A DNA stretch of 42,578 nucleotides from Vermiphilus sp. (GTDB lineage: Bacteria; Ratteibacteria; UBA8468; B48-G9; DTJG01), in contig DYKA01000003.1 in the NCBI GenBank assembly GCA_020722805.1, positions 1 through 42,578 of the forward strand, written 5' to 3'. The notes under the pieces were generated by a model that made no database searches, was not told where the DNA came from, and saw nothing but the letters and a program-made list of their open reading frames with translations. A program made the position numbers and the translations under genes. Of this stretch, positions 20,427-30,593 are shown in pieces. How positions within the stretch are numbered: the stretch's first letter is position 1; each line of letters starts with the position of its first letter.

Positions 20427-21436
20427 TGTTTTCAAATAAGTCAGGATGCAGGTGGGCATGTTATGACTGGAAACTTGGAAGAATTCTGTTTATGGAAAAC
20501 GAAATAATCAGAATTTGCATCCTTGTTGATAAAGGTACGGATATTGTTGAATTTATTTACAAACCGCTTGATGTTGATTTTATGTGGAGAAGTCCGTTTC
20601 CGTTGTATCCTCAAGGTTTCCCTGAAACAATTCATGGAAAACTTGGTAAATTTATTGACTATTATCCCGGCGGATGGCAGGAGTGTTTTCCGAATGCCGG
20701 AAGACCTTGCGAATATAAAGGAGCTGATATAGGACTCCACGGTGAGGTCGCAACTCTTCCGTGGGAATACCAGGTGATAGATTCATCAAAAGATATTCTG
20801 AAGATAAAATTCTGGGTAAGAACCCTCAGAACTCCATTTTATCTTGAAAAAGCACTGGTTCTCAGGACAAACTCTGCAACCGTGGAAATTGAAGAATGTG
20901 TGATAAATGAGGGTGGAGAAGAAATGGATTTCCTGTGGGGACATCATCCTGCATTTGGCGAACCATTCCTTGACGAAAGCTGCAGAATTAATATTAAGAG
21001 TGCAAAGGTAGAAGTTTTCCCTGGCGATGGAATTTCAACAACAAATTTGAAGCAGGGCACCGGTACCTGGCCAGAAGTTGAAGGAATTGATGGTAAATCA
21101 GTTGACTTAAGCAGGGTTCCTTCACCGAATGCAAAGGTGTCTGATGTAATCTTCCTATCAGAACTCAAAGAAGATAAATATGAAATAGTGAATCAAAAAA
21201 TTTCACTTGGTTTCAGGTTTGAATTTCCGCGACATATATTCAAGTATCTGTGGTACTGGAGGGTTGCACGCGGAAGTTTTGGATACCCGTGGTACGGAAG
21301 AACTTATAATATAGCACTTGAACCGTTTTCTGGAAGAGCAATACTTTCAGAGGCAGTCAGAAACGGGTATCAGATTACACTCGGTCCTGGAGAAAAACTG
21401 CAGGCAAACCTTTCAGCAACTGCCTTCCGAATTTAA
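20426..21436 (+). CDS. aldose 1-epimerase-like (galactose-mutarotase-fold) protein
   Basis: ECFPNAG, GLHGEVATLPWEY, WGHHPAFG, LEPFSG; true start may be 20492. Confidence 0.65.
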   Translation: MFSNKSGCRWACYDWKLGRILFMENEIIRICILVDKGTDIVEFIYKPLDVDFMWRSPFPLYPQGFPETIHGKLGKFIDYYPGGWQECFPNAGRPCEYKGADIGLHGEVATLPWEYQVIDSSKDILKIKFWVRTLRTPFYLEKALVLRTNSATVEIEECVINEGGEEMDFLWGHHPAFGEPFLDESCRINIKSAKVEVFPGDGISTTNLKQGTGTWPEVEGIDGKSVDLSRVPSPNAKVSDVIFLSELKEDKYEIVNQKISLGFRFEFPRHIFKYLWYWRVARGSFGYPWYGRTYNIALEPFSGRAILSEAVRNGYQITLGPGEKLQANLSATAFRI

Positions 21437-21437
21437 G

Positions 21438-22859
21438 ATGAAAGAGTTTCAGACCATTATTGGACTTGAGGTCCATGTTGAGCTTTTGACGAATTCCAAA
21501 ATGTTTTGTTGGTGTTCCACGGAATTTGGCAGGCAACCGAACACTCAGGTGTGTCCTGTTTGCCTTGGACTTCCCGGCGCACTTCCTGTTGTAAATGAAA
21601 AAGCAATAGAACTCGGATTGCGCACATCAATTGCACTGAACTGCAGGATAAACAAAGAATGTATTTTTGTGAGAAAATCATATTTTTATCCAGACCTGCC
21701 GAAAAACTTTCAGATATCACAGTATGGAGACCCAATCGGAGTTGATGGTTATCTCTGCATTGGTACAAAAAACATTGGCATACTTCGTGTCCACATGGAA
21801 GAAGATACAGGTAAACTGATACACGACGAAAGAACTGGCACATGGTCGGGTATTGACTTTAACAGGTCAGGTATTCCCCTTATGGAGATTGTAACAAAAC
21901 CCGAAATCACAGGACCTGATGAAGCTGAACAGTTTCTTCAGGAACTCAAACGACTCATCTCATATATTGAAGTGAGTGATTGCAATATGGAAGAGGGATC
22001 CTTAAGATGCGATGCAAATATCTCCGTCAAACTAAAGTCAGACACAAAACTTGGGACAAAGGTGGAGGTAAAAAACATGAATTCCTTCCGTTCAGTGAGA
22101 CGTGCGCTTACCTATGAACAGCAGCGGCTAACCAGTTTACTGGAAAAAAAGAAAGAAATTTTTCAAGAGACACGGCTCTGGAATGAAACACTCCAGATTA
22201 CTGAACCAATGAGAACAAAAGAAGAGGCGCATGATTACAGATATTTCCCGGAACCGGACCTTCTGCCGTTCAGAATAGATATAGATACGATCAACAGGGT
22301 AAAATCAGAAATTGGGGAATTGCCGCAATTAAAGGAAAAACGATTTCAAAGTGAATACGGCCTATCCCCTTATGACTCTGCTGTACTGAGCTCTGAAAAA
22401 ACAATTGCGGATTACTTTGAGCAAGCCATTTCCTTTTATGCAAAACCAAAACAGGTTGCAAACTGGATACAGACAGAAATTCTTGGACTTTTGAAGGAAG
22501 CAAAATGCAGAATAGACAAATGTAAGGTCAGCCCACAATCACTGGCAAAAATTGTTGAAATGGTGGATAATAATATAGTGAGTGCAACCACGGGAAAAAA
22601 GATTCTTCGCGAGGTATTTGCCACAGGCACAGACCCGGAGGCTCTTGTTAGAGAGAAAAATCTCATCCAGATAAGCAATACAGAGCAAATAGAAACGATG
22701 ATAGATGAGGTTTTGGATGAAAACCCGCAGGCGGTCGGCGATTATAAATCAGGCAAGACCCAGGCGCTTGGATTTCTTGTGGGGCAGGTAATGAAAAAAT
22801 CAGGCAGCAAAGCAAATCCTGCTGTCGTAAGACAAATATTGCAAAAGAAATTAGATTAA
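21438..22859 (+). CDS. gatB: Asp-tRNA(Asn)/Glu-tRNA(Gln) amidotransferase subunit B
   Basis: IGLEVHVELLTNSKMFCWC...CPVCLGLPGALPVVN, DFNRSGIPLMEIVT; start set at 21438, just after the preceding stop. Confidence 0.95.
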   Translation: MKEFQTIIGLEVHVELLTNSKMFCWCSTEFGRQPNTQVCPVCLGLPGALPVVNEKAIELGLRTSIALNCRINKECIFVRKSYFYPDLPKNFQISQYGDPIGVDGYLCIGTKNIGILRVHMEEDTGKLIHDERTGTWSGIDFNRSGIPLMEIVTKPEITGPDEAEQFLQELKRLISYIEVSDCNMEEGSLRCDANISVKLKSDTKLGTKVEVKNMNSFRSVRRALTYEQQRLTSLLEKKKEIFQETRLWNETLQITEPMRTKEEAHDYRYFPEPDLLPFRIDIDTINRVKSEIGELPQLKEKRFQSEYGLSPYDSAVLSSEKTIADYFEQAISFYAKPKQVANWIQTEILGLLKEAKCRIDKCKVSPQSLAKIVEMVDNNIVSATTGKKILREVFATGTDPEALVREKNLIQISNTEQIETMIDEVLDENPQAVGDYKSGKTQALGFLVGQVMKKSGSKANPAVVRQILQKKLD

Positions 22860-22881
22860 CAGGGCATAAGGAGCCAGAAAA

Positions 22882-24075
22882 ATGAAAAAGAAAATTGTGA
22901 TATGGGTTGCTGGTTTTTTTCTATTGAGTTTCCTTCTCGGGTTTAACCTTGAAGTATCTCAAGCAAGAAAAAATGAGGAAGAGTTTTATCGCGAACTTGA
23001 ACGTTTTGTAAATGTCGTAAACATAGTAAAAAAAGAATATGTGACACCTGTTAATGATAAAAAACTCATATATGGCGCACTGAAAGGCATGCTATCTTCT
23101 CTTGACCCTTACAGCGCCTTCCTTGAACCAGAAGCATCAAAGGAACTACAGATTGAAACATCTGGAGAATTTGAAGGTGTCGGAATGGAAATAACATTGA
23201 AGGACGGAATAATAACTGTTGTAAGCCCTATACAGGATACCCCTGCATGGAATGCAGGAGTTAAGCCAGGAGACAGAATAATAGAAATAGATGGAAAATC
23301 AACAAAAGGAATGAATACATGGGAAGCAGCGCAAAAACTCAGAGGCAAGAAAGGAACATCTGTAACCATCAGTGTTCTGCGGGAACACACCACAAAGATT
23401 ATCAAGATAACCCTTGTCAGAGATGTCATAAAGGTGAAATCAATTAAAAGCTCAATTCTGCCTGGAAACATCGGATACGTGAGAATAACTAATTTTCAGG
23501 AAAGAACAAGCACGGATCTTGAGGCAGTTATAAAAGAATTAATCAATCAACAGGTACAGGCATTAATTCTTGATCTCAGGAATAATCCAGGGGGACTTTT
23601 GAGCTCAGCCATAGAGGTGAGTCAAATGTTCCTGCCTGAGAAAAAGATTATCGTTTCAATTCAGGGCAGAAAACCAGAAGAAAAAAGAACTTATTATTCT
23701 CAGAAACCTCCATTATGGAACAAACCAGTTGTTCTGCTTGTCAACAACGGAAGTGCAAGCGCATCAGAAATCGTTACAGGTGCACTCAGAGACAATATCA
23801 GCACCTGCAAGGTTATCGGAACGAAGACCTTCGGTAAGGGCTCTGTCCAGAATCTGATAAAACTTGATGAAGATGGAACATCCATGAAACTGACGATTGC
23901 CTATTATTATACACCTTCCGGCACTAAGATTGATGGTAAAGGCATTGAGCCCGATATTAAAATTGAGGCACCAGAAGATATTGAAATGGGTTCTCTTGAA
24001 AAAGATGTTCAGTTAAAAAAGGCAGTAGAAGAATTATCAAGTCAGATGCAGGCAACAGTTGTAAATACTCAGTAA
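22882..24075 (+). CDS. carboxyl-terminal processing (S41) protease with PDZ domain
   Basis: DLRNNPGGLLSSAIEVS, NNGSASASEIVTGALRD, GTKTFGKGSVQ catalytic region. Confidence 0.93.
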   Translation: MKKKIVIWVAGFFLLSFLLGFNLEVSQARKNEEEFYRELERFVNVVNIVKKEYVTPVNDKKLIYGALKGMLSSLDPYSAFLEPEASKELQIETSGEFEGVGMEITLKDGIITVVSPIQDTPAWNAGVKPGDRIIEIDGKSTKGMNTWEAAQKLRGKKGTSVTISVLREHTTKIIKITLVRDVIKVKSIKSSILPGNIGYVRITNFQERTSTDLEAVIKELINQQVQALILDLRNNPGGLLSSAIEVSQMFLPEKKIIVSIQGRKPEEKRTYYSQKPPLWNKPVVLLVNNGSASASEIVTGALRDNISTCKVIGTKTFGKGSVQNLIKLDEDGTSMKLTIAYYYTPSGTKIDGKGIEPDIKIEAPEDIEMGSLEKDVQLKKAVEELSSQMQATVVNTQ

Positions 24076-24086
24076 AGTACATTTTA
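24061..24086. repeat. dispersed 26-nt repeat copy 1 (GTAAATACTCAGTAAAGTACATTTTA)
   Basis: 24/26 identity to 34946-34971; overlaps the last codons and stop of the S41 protease. Confidence 0.6.
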
Positions 24087-24167
24087 TTGCAAAGTGAAAA
24101 GTGAAAAATAATTTTAATCTTGCAGTTTACAATTTGCATTTTGCATTGAATATTTACCAACAGTTAA

Positions 24168-25040
24168 ATGAAAAACTTTAACAGAAGATACGGCTCAGGT
24201 GTACTGATTCTTTTTCTGGTTTTTCTGGTACTTTTGACCTTTCTTTTTCTCGTTGAACAAATCAAGAAAAAACCATATCCAGAGAAAAAACCCACACCTC
24301 TTGAACGCAAATTTATCACTCCAGGTAAGAAAAAGATTTTGCCTGAAGTTATTCCAGAAAAAGCCGGGGCAGGGGAGATTGCAATCATACTGGATGATGT
24401 TGGATGGAATCCAGATATTGTCTCTCAGATCAAGAGAATACCTGTTCCATTAACTCTTGCAATACTACCAGACAGTCCATTTGGATTAAAAATAGCAAAG
24501 CAACTGTCAGGCAGACCGGGTGTTGAGCTTATTCTCCATATTCCCCTTGAACCAGAAAGGACAAACAGTGAGACACTGCTGTTAGATGGCTTTTTAACGG
24601 TGAAAATGGATGATGAACAGATCAGAGACAAATTCAATGATTATCTCGCAAGGTTCGGTTCTTACATCGTTGGTGTCAATAATCACATGGGTTCCAAATT
24701 TACAAAAGATCAGGAAAAAATGGCAGTGTTACTTGAAGAAATCAAAAAGAAAAAACTTGTGTACATAGACAGTTTAACAACACAAAAATCTGTTGGATAT
24801 ACTGAAGCGAAAAAAATGGGAATAAAAACAGCCAGAAGGGATGTTTTTCTTGATAACTCACCTGACCGCGAAAAAATCATTCAGGGTCTGATTATGACCG
24901 GCGAAATTGCAAGAAATAAAGGCACGGCGGTTGCCATTGGACACGCAAGGACGAATACGTTAAAAATTCTTGAGGAAAAATTACCGGAAATGCTGAAAGA
25001 AGGGTACAGGTTTGTACCTGTAACAAAACTAACCAGGTAA
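24168..25040 (+). CDS. divergent polysaccharide deacetylase (YibQ-like)
   Basis: AIILDDVGWNPD, LTLAILPDSPFG, LILHIPLEPE, NNHMGSKFT; follows the S41 protease as in ctpA-yibQ arrangements. Confidence 0.85.
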   Translation: MKNFNRRYGSGVLILFLVFLVLLTFLFLVEQIKKKPYPEKKPTPLERKFITPGKKKILPEVIPEKAGAGEIAIILDDVGWNPDIVSQIKRIPVPLTLAILPDSPFGLKIAKQLSGRPGVELILHIPLEPERTNSETLLLDGFLTVKMDDEQIRDKFNDYLARFGSYIVGVNNHMGSKFTKDQEKMAVLLEEIKKKKLVYIDSLTTQKSVGYTEAKKMGIKTARRDVFLDNSPDREKIIQGLIMTGEIARNKGTAVAIGHARTNTLKILEEKLPEMLKEGYRFVPVTKLTR

Positions 25041-25041
25041 A

Positions 25042-26019
25042 ATGATTATAGCCGGTATAGAGAGCTCCTGTGATGAAACATCTGCAGGTATTGTCAGAGA
25101 CAGAAAAATCCTCGCCAATCTGATAGCAAGCCAGGAAAAAATCCATGCTTCATTCGGAGGCGTGGTTCCTGAACTTGCCAGCCGCGCCCATCTTGAAAAG
25201 ATATCTGGCCTTTTCAATCTGTCCCTGAAAAAGGCAGGAATCAGTTCATCGCAGATAGATGCATTCGGCGTTGTAAATAGACCCGGACTCAAAGGTTCAC
25301 TAATGATAGGGGTGAGTTTTGCCGAGGGTATCGGTTATGCACTGAAAAAGCCCGTGTATAATGTAAATCATCTTCACGCCCATCTTGCAGCATGCTATAC
25401 AGACCCTGAAATCCAGTTTCCTGCGCTCGGGCTTGTCATATCAGGCGGTCATACGAGTTTGTTTCTGATTAAGAATCACACCGAGCTTGTATCCCTCGGA
25501 AAAACAAGAGATGATGCATGCGGGGAGGTATTTGACAAGGTTGGCAGAATGATGAATCTTCCTTTCCCTGGCGGAGCACATGTAGAAAAAATTGCACAAA
25601 AAGGCAATGAAAAAAAAATCAGATTCCCGCGCGCATATATCAGAAATTCTCTTGATTTCAGTTTCAGCGGAATCAAGACAGCCGTTTATTACTACATTTC
25701 CAAACACGGACTCAAAAACCTGCCGGATATAGCAGCCGGATTTCAAAAGGCGATTGTTGATTCAATAATAAAAAAGATAGATGATGCCCTTGAAATATAC
25801 GATGTCAGAACCATGCTGTTCGGAGGAGGCGTGATAAGGAATGATTACCTGAGAAATAGAATCACCCAGCATCTTTCAAAAAAAAAGATCCACGCCGCAA
25901 TTCCAGATCCGCAGATGTGCATTGACAATGGTGCAATGGTTGCCATTTTAACAGATTATATGATTTCAGCAGGTATTGAACCGCAGCCCTATGTCATCAA
26001 TGTTTGTCCAACAAAATAG
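25042..26019 (+). CDS. tsaD: tRNA N6-adenosine threonylcarbamoyltransferase
   Basis: GIESSCDETSAGIV, PELASRAHLEKI, HLHAHLAACY, GGHTSLFL. Confidence 0.96.
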   Translation: MIIAGIESSCDETSAGIVRDRKILANLIASQEKIHASFGGVVPELASRAHLEKISGLFNLSLKKAGISSSQIDAFGVVNRPGLKGSLMIGVSFAEGIGYALKKPVYNVNHLHAHLAACYTDPEIQFPALGLVISGGHTSLFLIKNHTELVSLGKTRDDACGEVFDKVGRMMNLPFPGGAHVEKIAQKGNEKKIRFPRAYIRNSLDFSFSGIKTAVYYYISKHGLKNLPDIAAGFQKAIVDSIIKKIDDALEIYDVRTMLFGGGVIRNDYLRNRITQHLSKKKIHAAIPDPQMCIDNGAMVAILTDYMISAGIEPQPYVINVCPTK

Positions 26020-26024
26020 GCACA

Positions 26025-27005
26025 TCAGTCCTGTTTTTCTGTTTCAGATTCAACGTTGCTGCTCAGATAGAAATTTTTGGCACTAAGATGTTCTGAATAG
26101 GTTTTTGAGAAATAATGCGTACCATCTCCCTTTGATACAAAAAAGAGATACGGTGTCTTTGCAGGATAAACTGCTGCCTTCAAAGATTCCTTTCCTGGAT
26201 TGCAAATAGCACCAGGAGGAAGTCCCCTGTGAATATAAGTATTGTAAGGTGTTTTTGTTTTGAGGTCGCTCATTGTAAGATTCTTCTTGTTTCCTATGAC
26301 ATATTTTATCGTAGAACAGCTCTGCAACGGCATTCCGCGATTCAACCGATTGTAAAAAATTCCTGCTATGGTTGGCCTTTCAGAATTTATCTCTGCCTCC
26401 TTCTCAACGATTGAAGCAACAATTACAATCTTATTAAGCTGGTGTTTTTTCAGTTTTGATGCGTCGGGGTTAATCTGCTGGAAAACCTGCCAGAATCTTT
26501 CTATCATTTTTTTTGCCACTGCTTCTTTTGAAACCTTCAGCGGAAAATTGTAAGTATCAGGGAATAGATAACCTTCAAGTCCTTCATTTTTCGCAAACTC
26601 ATCAAACTCATCGCTGCTGCAAATTCCTTCCTGTTCAAGAATTATTCCTATTTCATGACAAGTTATTCCTTCAGGAAAAACAAGTTTTAAGTACGCAATA
26701 TCTCCCTTTTTCAGTTTTTCAATAACATCATAAAGATAAGGCCTTCCCCTGAACTCATAAATACCTGCGCGAAGTTTTCCATCAACATGCTCTTTCCTTA
26801 AAACCCGAAGAAACCAACGGGTATTTTTGATAATACCCTTTTCCCGCAGTATAATGGCGATCTCTTTCCCTGTGATATTCTTTGGTATCTCAACGAGGGT
26901 ACCTGCTGGCTGTATATCCCCGTAGAGACTTGCACGAAACGACGCAAATCTGATTACTCCAAAAAAAATCGCCACCGTTAATATAACTATGATTGTTCTT
27001 TTCAT
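26025..27005 (-). CDS. mltG: endolytic transglycosylase MltG
   Basis: FPEGIT, LEGYLFPDTYNF, VASIVEKEAE, PYNTYIHRGLPPGAICNPG. Confidence 0.93.
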   Translation of the reverse strand: MKRTIIVILTVAIFFGVIRFASFRASLYGDIQPAGTLVEIPKNITGKEIAIILREKGIIKNTRWFLRVLRKEHVDGKLRAGIYEFRGRPYLYDVIEKLKKGDIAYLKLVFPEGITCHEIGIILEQEGICSSDEFDEFAKNEGLEGYLFPDTYNFPLKVSKEAVAKKMIERFWQVFQQINPDASKLKKHQLNKIVIVASIVEKEAEINSERPTIAGIFYNRLNRGMPLQSCSTIKYVIGNKKNLTMSDLKTKTPYNTYIHRGLPPGAICNPGKESLKAAVYPAKTPYLFFVSKGDGTHYFSKTYSEHLSAKNFYLSSNVESETEKQD

Positions 27006-27009
27006 GGTA

Positions 27010-28263
27010 TCAAGCCACGTTTTGGATTATCACGCGGCGCATAAAATCAATTCCAGCAAGGGCTGCACGAATCTTTATTGTTGACCTGGAACCCGAAAAA
27101 TAAAAACTTTTCGTTTCAATATGCCTGTTTGAAAGAGCAACCGCCATGCAGACAAGACCAACCGGCTTTTCAATACTGCCACCTGTTGGACCTGCAATAC
27201 CTGTAATTGCAAGAGAAACATCTGCCTTTCCATATTTTCTAGCACCCTTCGCCATTGCAACCGCGGTTTGCTCGCTCACCGCACCATATTTTCTCAATAT
27301 GCTTCTTGGTACTTTCAGGATTTTTCTCTTCACCCTGTTTGAGTATGCAACAATTGAACCATTGAATCTTTGAGAAATTCCAGGTATCTCTGTCATTAAA
27401 TGTCCTGCAAGCCCGCCTGTACACGATTCAGCAAAACAACATACCATCTTCTTTTCTTCAAGAATACCGGCAAGTTTTTCTGGAATAGAATAATTCCCGA
27501 TAAAGGAGTCTTGAAAAATTTCTTTGAGAGCACCTTCAACACGATCAAAAACTTTCTTTTTAGAAGATGGTATTTTCAACCACAGTTCTATAAGGTATGG
27601 CTTTGCAAGAATCGTCCATTCACCACCCAAGTTTTTTACCTCATCCCTTATTTTGTCTGTTTTTTCTTCAACCACTGCTTCTGGTTCGCCGGCAATGTTA
27701 AAACCTTTTCGCACAAACAGACCTCCTGCATGATAAATACTTTTTCTCAACATAGGCATAACGCTGTTCCTCAGCATTTCTTCAAATTCCCACGGTGGAC
27801 CAGGAAGAAGAAATATCAATCTGTTGTTATGCTGTATCATCATACCCGGTGCAGTGCCAATAGTATTAGAAATCACAGATGTACCATCTATAACCATTGC
27901 CTGTTTCTTATTTTTTTCTGGAATATTCACTATCTTCCTTTCTTTGAACCTCTGCTGAATTTCTTTCCAGACATCATCCGAAAAAACAAGTTTTCTCCCT
28001 GTATATCTGGAAATTGCTTCTCTTGTAATATCATCAAATGTGGGCCCGAGCCCACCGGAAATTATGAGTATATCACTATTTTTCATACAGAAATCCACTG
28101 CACTAATTATTTTATCCATATCATCAGGCACAATAATGTTGAAATTGATTTCAAACCCATCCAGTTCACATATTCTGCTTGCAATGTGAACATTTGTGTT
28201 GGCTACACTATAGAAAAGTTCATTTCCAACACAGATAAAACCTATGTAGTTATTCTTATCCAT
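27010..28263 (-). CDS. cinA: CinA family protein (MoCF-like plus nicotinamide-nucleotide amidase domains)
   Basis: ISGGLGPTFDDITREA, LLPGPPWEFEEML, AESCTGGLAGHLMTEIPG, GIAGPTGGS. Confidence 0.92.
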   Translation of the reverse strand: MDKNNYIGFICVGNELFYSVANTNVHIASRICELDGFEINFNIIVPDDMDKIISAVDFCMKNSDILIISGGLGPTFDDITREAISRYTGRKLVFSDDVWKEIQQRFKERKIVNIPEKNKKQAMVIDGTSVISNTIGTAPGMMIQHNNRLIFLLPGPPWEFEEMLRNSVMPMLRKSIYHAGGLFVRKGFNIAGEPEAVVEEKTDKIRDEVKNLGGEWTILAKPYLIELWLKIPSSKKKVFDRVEGALKEIFQDSFIGNYSIPEKLAGILEEKKMVCCFAESCTGGLAGHLMTEIPGISQRFNGSIVAYSNRVKRKILKVPRSILRKYGAVSEQTAVAMAKGARKYGKADVSLAITGIAGPTGGSIEKPVGLVCMAVALSNRHIETKSFYFSGSRSTIKIRAALAGIDFMRRVIIQNVA

Positions 28264-28287
28264 TACAGTATCATTGATGACCAGATT

Positions 28288-28839
28288 TTATTCAGACAAG
28301 GTTATCCTATTAACTAATGAATTGTCATTTAGGTTGTAGAGTTCTACGCATCTGTCAGAAAGCAGTCCAATTCCTGGAAAATTCTTAGGAAGAGCACAGC
28401 TGCCCGGATTAAGAAATATGGTTTTTCCAATTTTTTCAAGGCTTGCCGTATGGGTATGTCCTGTTATACACAGGTCAATAGCCCAGAGTTTTGAAAGAGT
28501 AATCAACTGCTCTTTATTAAATTTGTGGCCGTGTGTTATAAAAATTCTCAGTCCTTCATAGATACTAAAAGCAAACGGCTCACATAATGGAAAATTACTC
28601 ACAATCTGGTCAACATCAGAATCACAATTACCCTTTGCGCAGATTAAAGGTATTACAAGTGAATTGAATTGATTGGCAAGTGTACCCGGAGAATAACATT
28701 CAGGCAAAGGATTCCTCGGACCAAAGTAGTACAGGTCTCCAGCATGAATAATACAGGTGGTATCAGAGCCAACATATACCTTCACTTTTTCCCATGCAGA
28801 AAGTGAACCATGAGTATCACTTATGATAACTATCTTCAT
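28288..28839 (-). CDS. YfcE/MJ0936-type metallophosphoesterase
   Basis: IISDTHGS, HAGDLYYFG, AKGNCD, THGHKF, TGHTHTASLE, NPGSCALPKN. Confidence 0.9.
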   Translation of the reverse strand: MKIVIISDTHGSLSAWEKVKVYVGSDTTCIIHAGDLYYFGPRNPLPECYSPGTLANQFNSLVIPLICAKGNCDSDVDQIVSNFPLCEPFAFSIYEGLRIFITHGHKFNKEQLITLSKLWAIDLCITGHTHTASLEKIGKTIFLNPGSCALPKNFPGIGLLSDRCVELYNLNDNSLVNRITLSE

Positions 28840-30587
28840 TTCTGTTCCTTTTTAAGGACTGGCTTTTGCGGCAAGACATCCATCACTAACTCTGACTTCA
28901 GTACCTCGTTTTCATTCTTTTTCAGGTGTATCCTGATATTATTCTTGCCTGTCTGCCGCAGTTTTGCTGTCAACATATATTGTTCGCCAATTCCGGTAAT
29001 TTTATTTTCAGCCAGTCCATCAACACTCAACAGTGATTCAAGCCCGGAAACAGGATTTCCGTACCTATCAACCACAACAAATCCAACCTGAAATTCCTGA
29101 TTTTCTATAACAACCGGCTCATACTCAAGAATTTTGATGCCTGCAGGGGATGATGGCTCAACTGAAAATGTATTTGATTTACCGATATGACCCATGCCGT
29201 CGGTTATAACAACACAGGTCTCTGCGACTGCCTTCTCAAAGACTACTGTTTCCATCCATATTCCTGACGACATATCCTCTTTTATATAAGACGGAAGCCC
29301 TGTGTCCCCGGCAAAAAAGAAACCCTTTATCCTGTTTCCATATTTATCAAGCGCTTTTATTGTTATTGAAACAGGACGACCCGCTTCAATAGGTGATTTT
29401 ATCTGACTGATTTCAAAATGGTCAATGGTACCTGGTCTAACCTTTATAATGCAGGACTCTTTAATCATTGTCCCTGAAATGGAAACCGTTAACCTGTTTT
29501 CTCCTGATTTATGGAACACTATCGGGATATTGGCATTTCCATCTGCATCTGAAACAAAACTTGAAGGATATTCCGCTTCATAGGTAGATATTATGGAAAA
29601 CCTTACCCCGCTTTTAAGTGTAACATTTCCAAATAAATCCTTTGTTACAATTTTGGCGATAGTCGGCACACCTGCGTACACATTCTGAGGTAGAATAATT
29701 TCTATTGATGCTGGAGAACCCGGTTCAACCTCAAACTCTTCTGAATTCTGCCACACTCCTTTAGAATCAACAACAAACAAAATATTGTTCTTTCTTGACT
29801 TCTTAAACTGTATCATAAGATTTGCAATTCCCTTATCAAGAACAACCTCGGATGGCTCCACACTTTGAGTGAAATCAGTGATTCGTAGTTTTTCACTGGA
29901 TTCATAGATATTTCCCTCTGTGTCAATTGCTTTGATGCTTATTGAAACTGGTTTCCCTGATTGTACCTTTGCAGGAAGATTAAGTATCTGATATCCCCTG
30001 AACTGGTTTTGTGGTTTCTCTATTTTTTTTGTTTCCTCTTGGGGAATTTCTCTTTCCTCTTTTTGTTTCTCAGCGCTTATGGTAGAAGTCAGAGAGGGTC
30101 TTTGAAAATCTGGAAAGTTTATATTTCTTCCTATGGCTGCATGGCCATCTGCATAAAGAACACCATACCCGCCAGTGTGCGGAGAAGGCAGTTCTGGATA
30201 AAGAGATGTTATCTCAGTCATAAGCCAGATATTTGAGGCATTTGAAGATATTCTTTTCGCTGACTCATTCCACAGGTAATTGGTTCCGTACCTGTTGAAC
30301 TCGGTTGATATTGCAGGGCAGAAAAATAAATCTCCTGTCGCACCATATTTCCTGAGAACATTATTTATACCTCTCGGGTCTTTTTCGCTCCTAGGATAAA
30401 AAACAGCATCCGGCAAACCATCATGGTCTGCCTCAAACATTGCCACTGCCTGTCCAATCTGTTTGAGATTGTTCAAACAAACTGAGTCCTTACCCTTTTT
30501 CACAAGTTGGTACCCACCGAGAGAAAGTGTGGATACAATCGCAGCAACCGCAGCAATTTCAGTAAGCGTGAAACCTCTGTTTTTCAT
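28836..30587 (-). CDS. type IV prepilin/pseudopilin-like protein with DUF1559-like head and several Ig-like repeats
   Basis: MKNRGFTLTEIAAVAAIVSTLSLGGYQL prepilin signal, GGYGVLYADGHA head motif, repeated AGxPVxIxIKAxDxxGN segments; start set at ATG 30587. Confidence 0.8.
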   Translation of the reverse strand: MKNRGFTLTEIAAVAAIVSTLSLGGYQLVKKGKDSVCLNNLKQIGQAVAMFEADHDGLPDAVFYPRSEKDPRGINNVLRKYGATGDLFFCPAISTEFNRYGTNYLWNESAKRISSNASNIWLMTEITSLYPELPSPHTGGYGVLYADGHAAIGRNINFPDFQRPSLTSTISAEKQKEEREIPQEETKKIEKPQNQFRGYQILNLPAKVQSGKPVSISIKAIDTEGNIYESSEKLRITDFTQSVEPSEVVLDKGIANLMIQFKKSRKNNILFVVDSKGVWQNSEEFEVEPGSPASIEIILPQNVYAGVPTIAKIVTKDLFGNVTLKSGVRFSIISTYEAEYPSSFVSDADGNANIPIVFHKSGENRLTVSISGTMIKESCIIKVRPGTIDHFEISQIKSPIEAGRPVSITIKALDKYGNRIKGFFFAGDTGLPSYIKEDMSSGIWMETVVFEKAVAETCVVITDGMGHIGKSNTFSVEPSSPAGIKILEYEPVVIENQEFQVGFVVVDRYGNPVSGLESLLSVDGLAENKITGIGEQYMLTAKLRQTGKNNIRIHLKKNENEVLKSELVMDVLPQKPVLKKEQK

Positions 30588-30593
30588 AGTGTA

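Noticed and set aside
27400-28317. 305-aa plus-strand ORF
   Set aside because: Antisense to cinA with no recognisable domain; Phe/Tyr/His/Asn-rich shadow frame.
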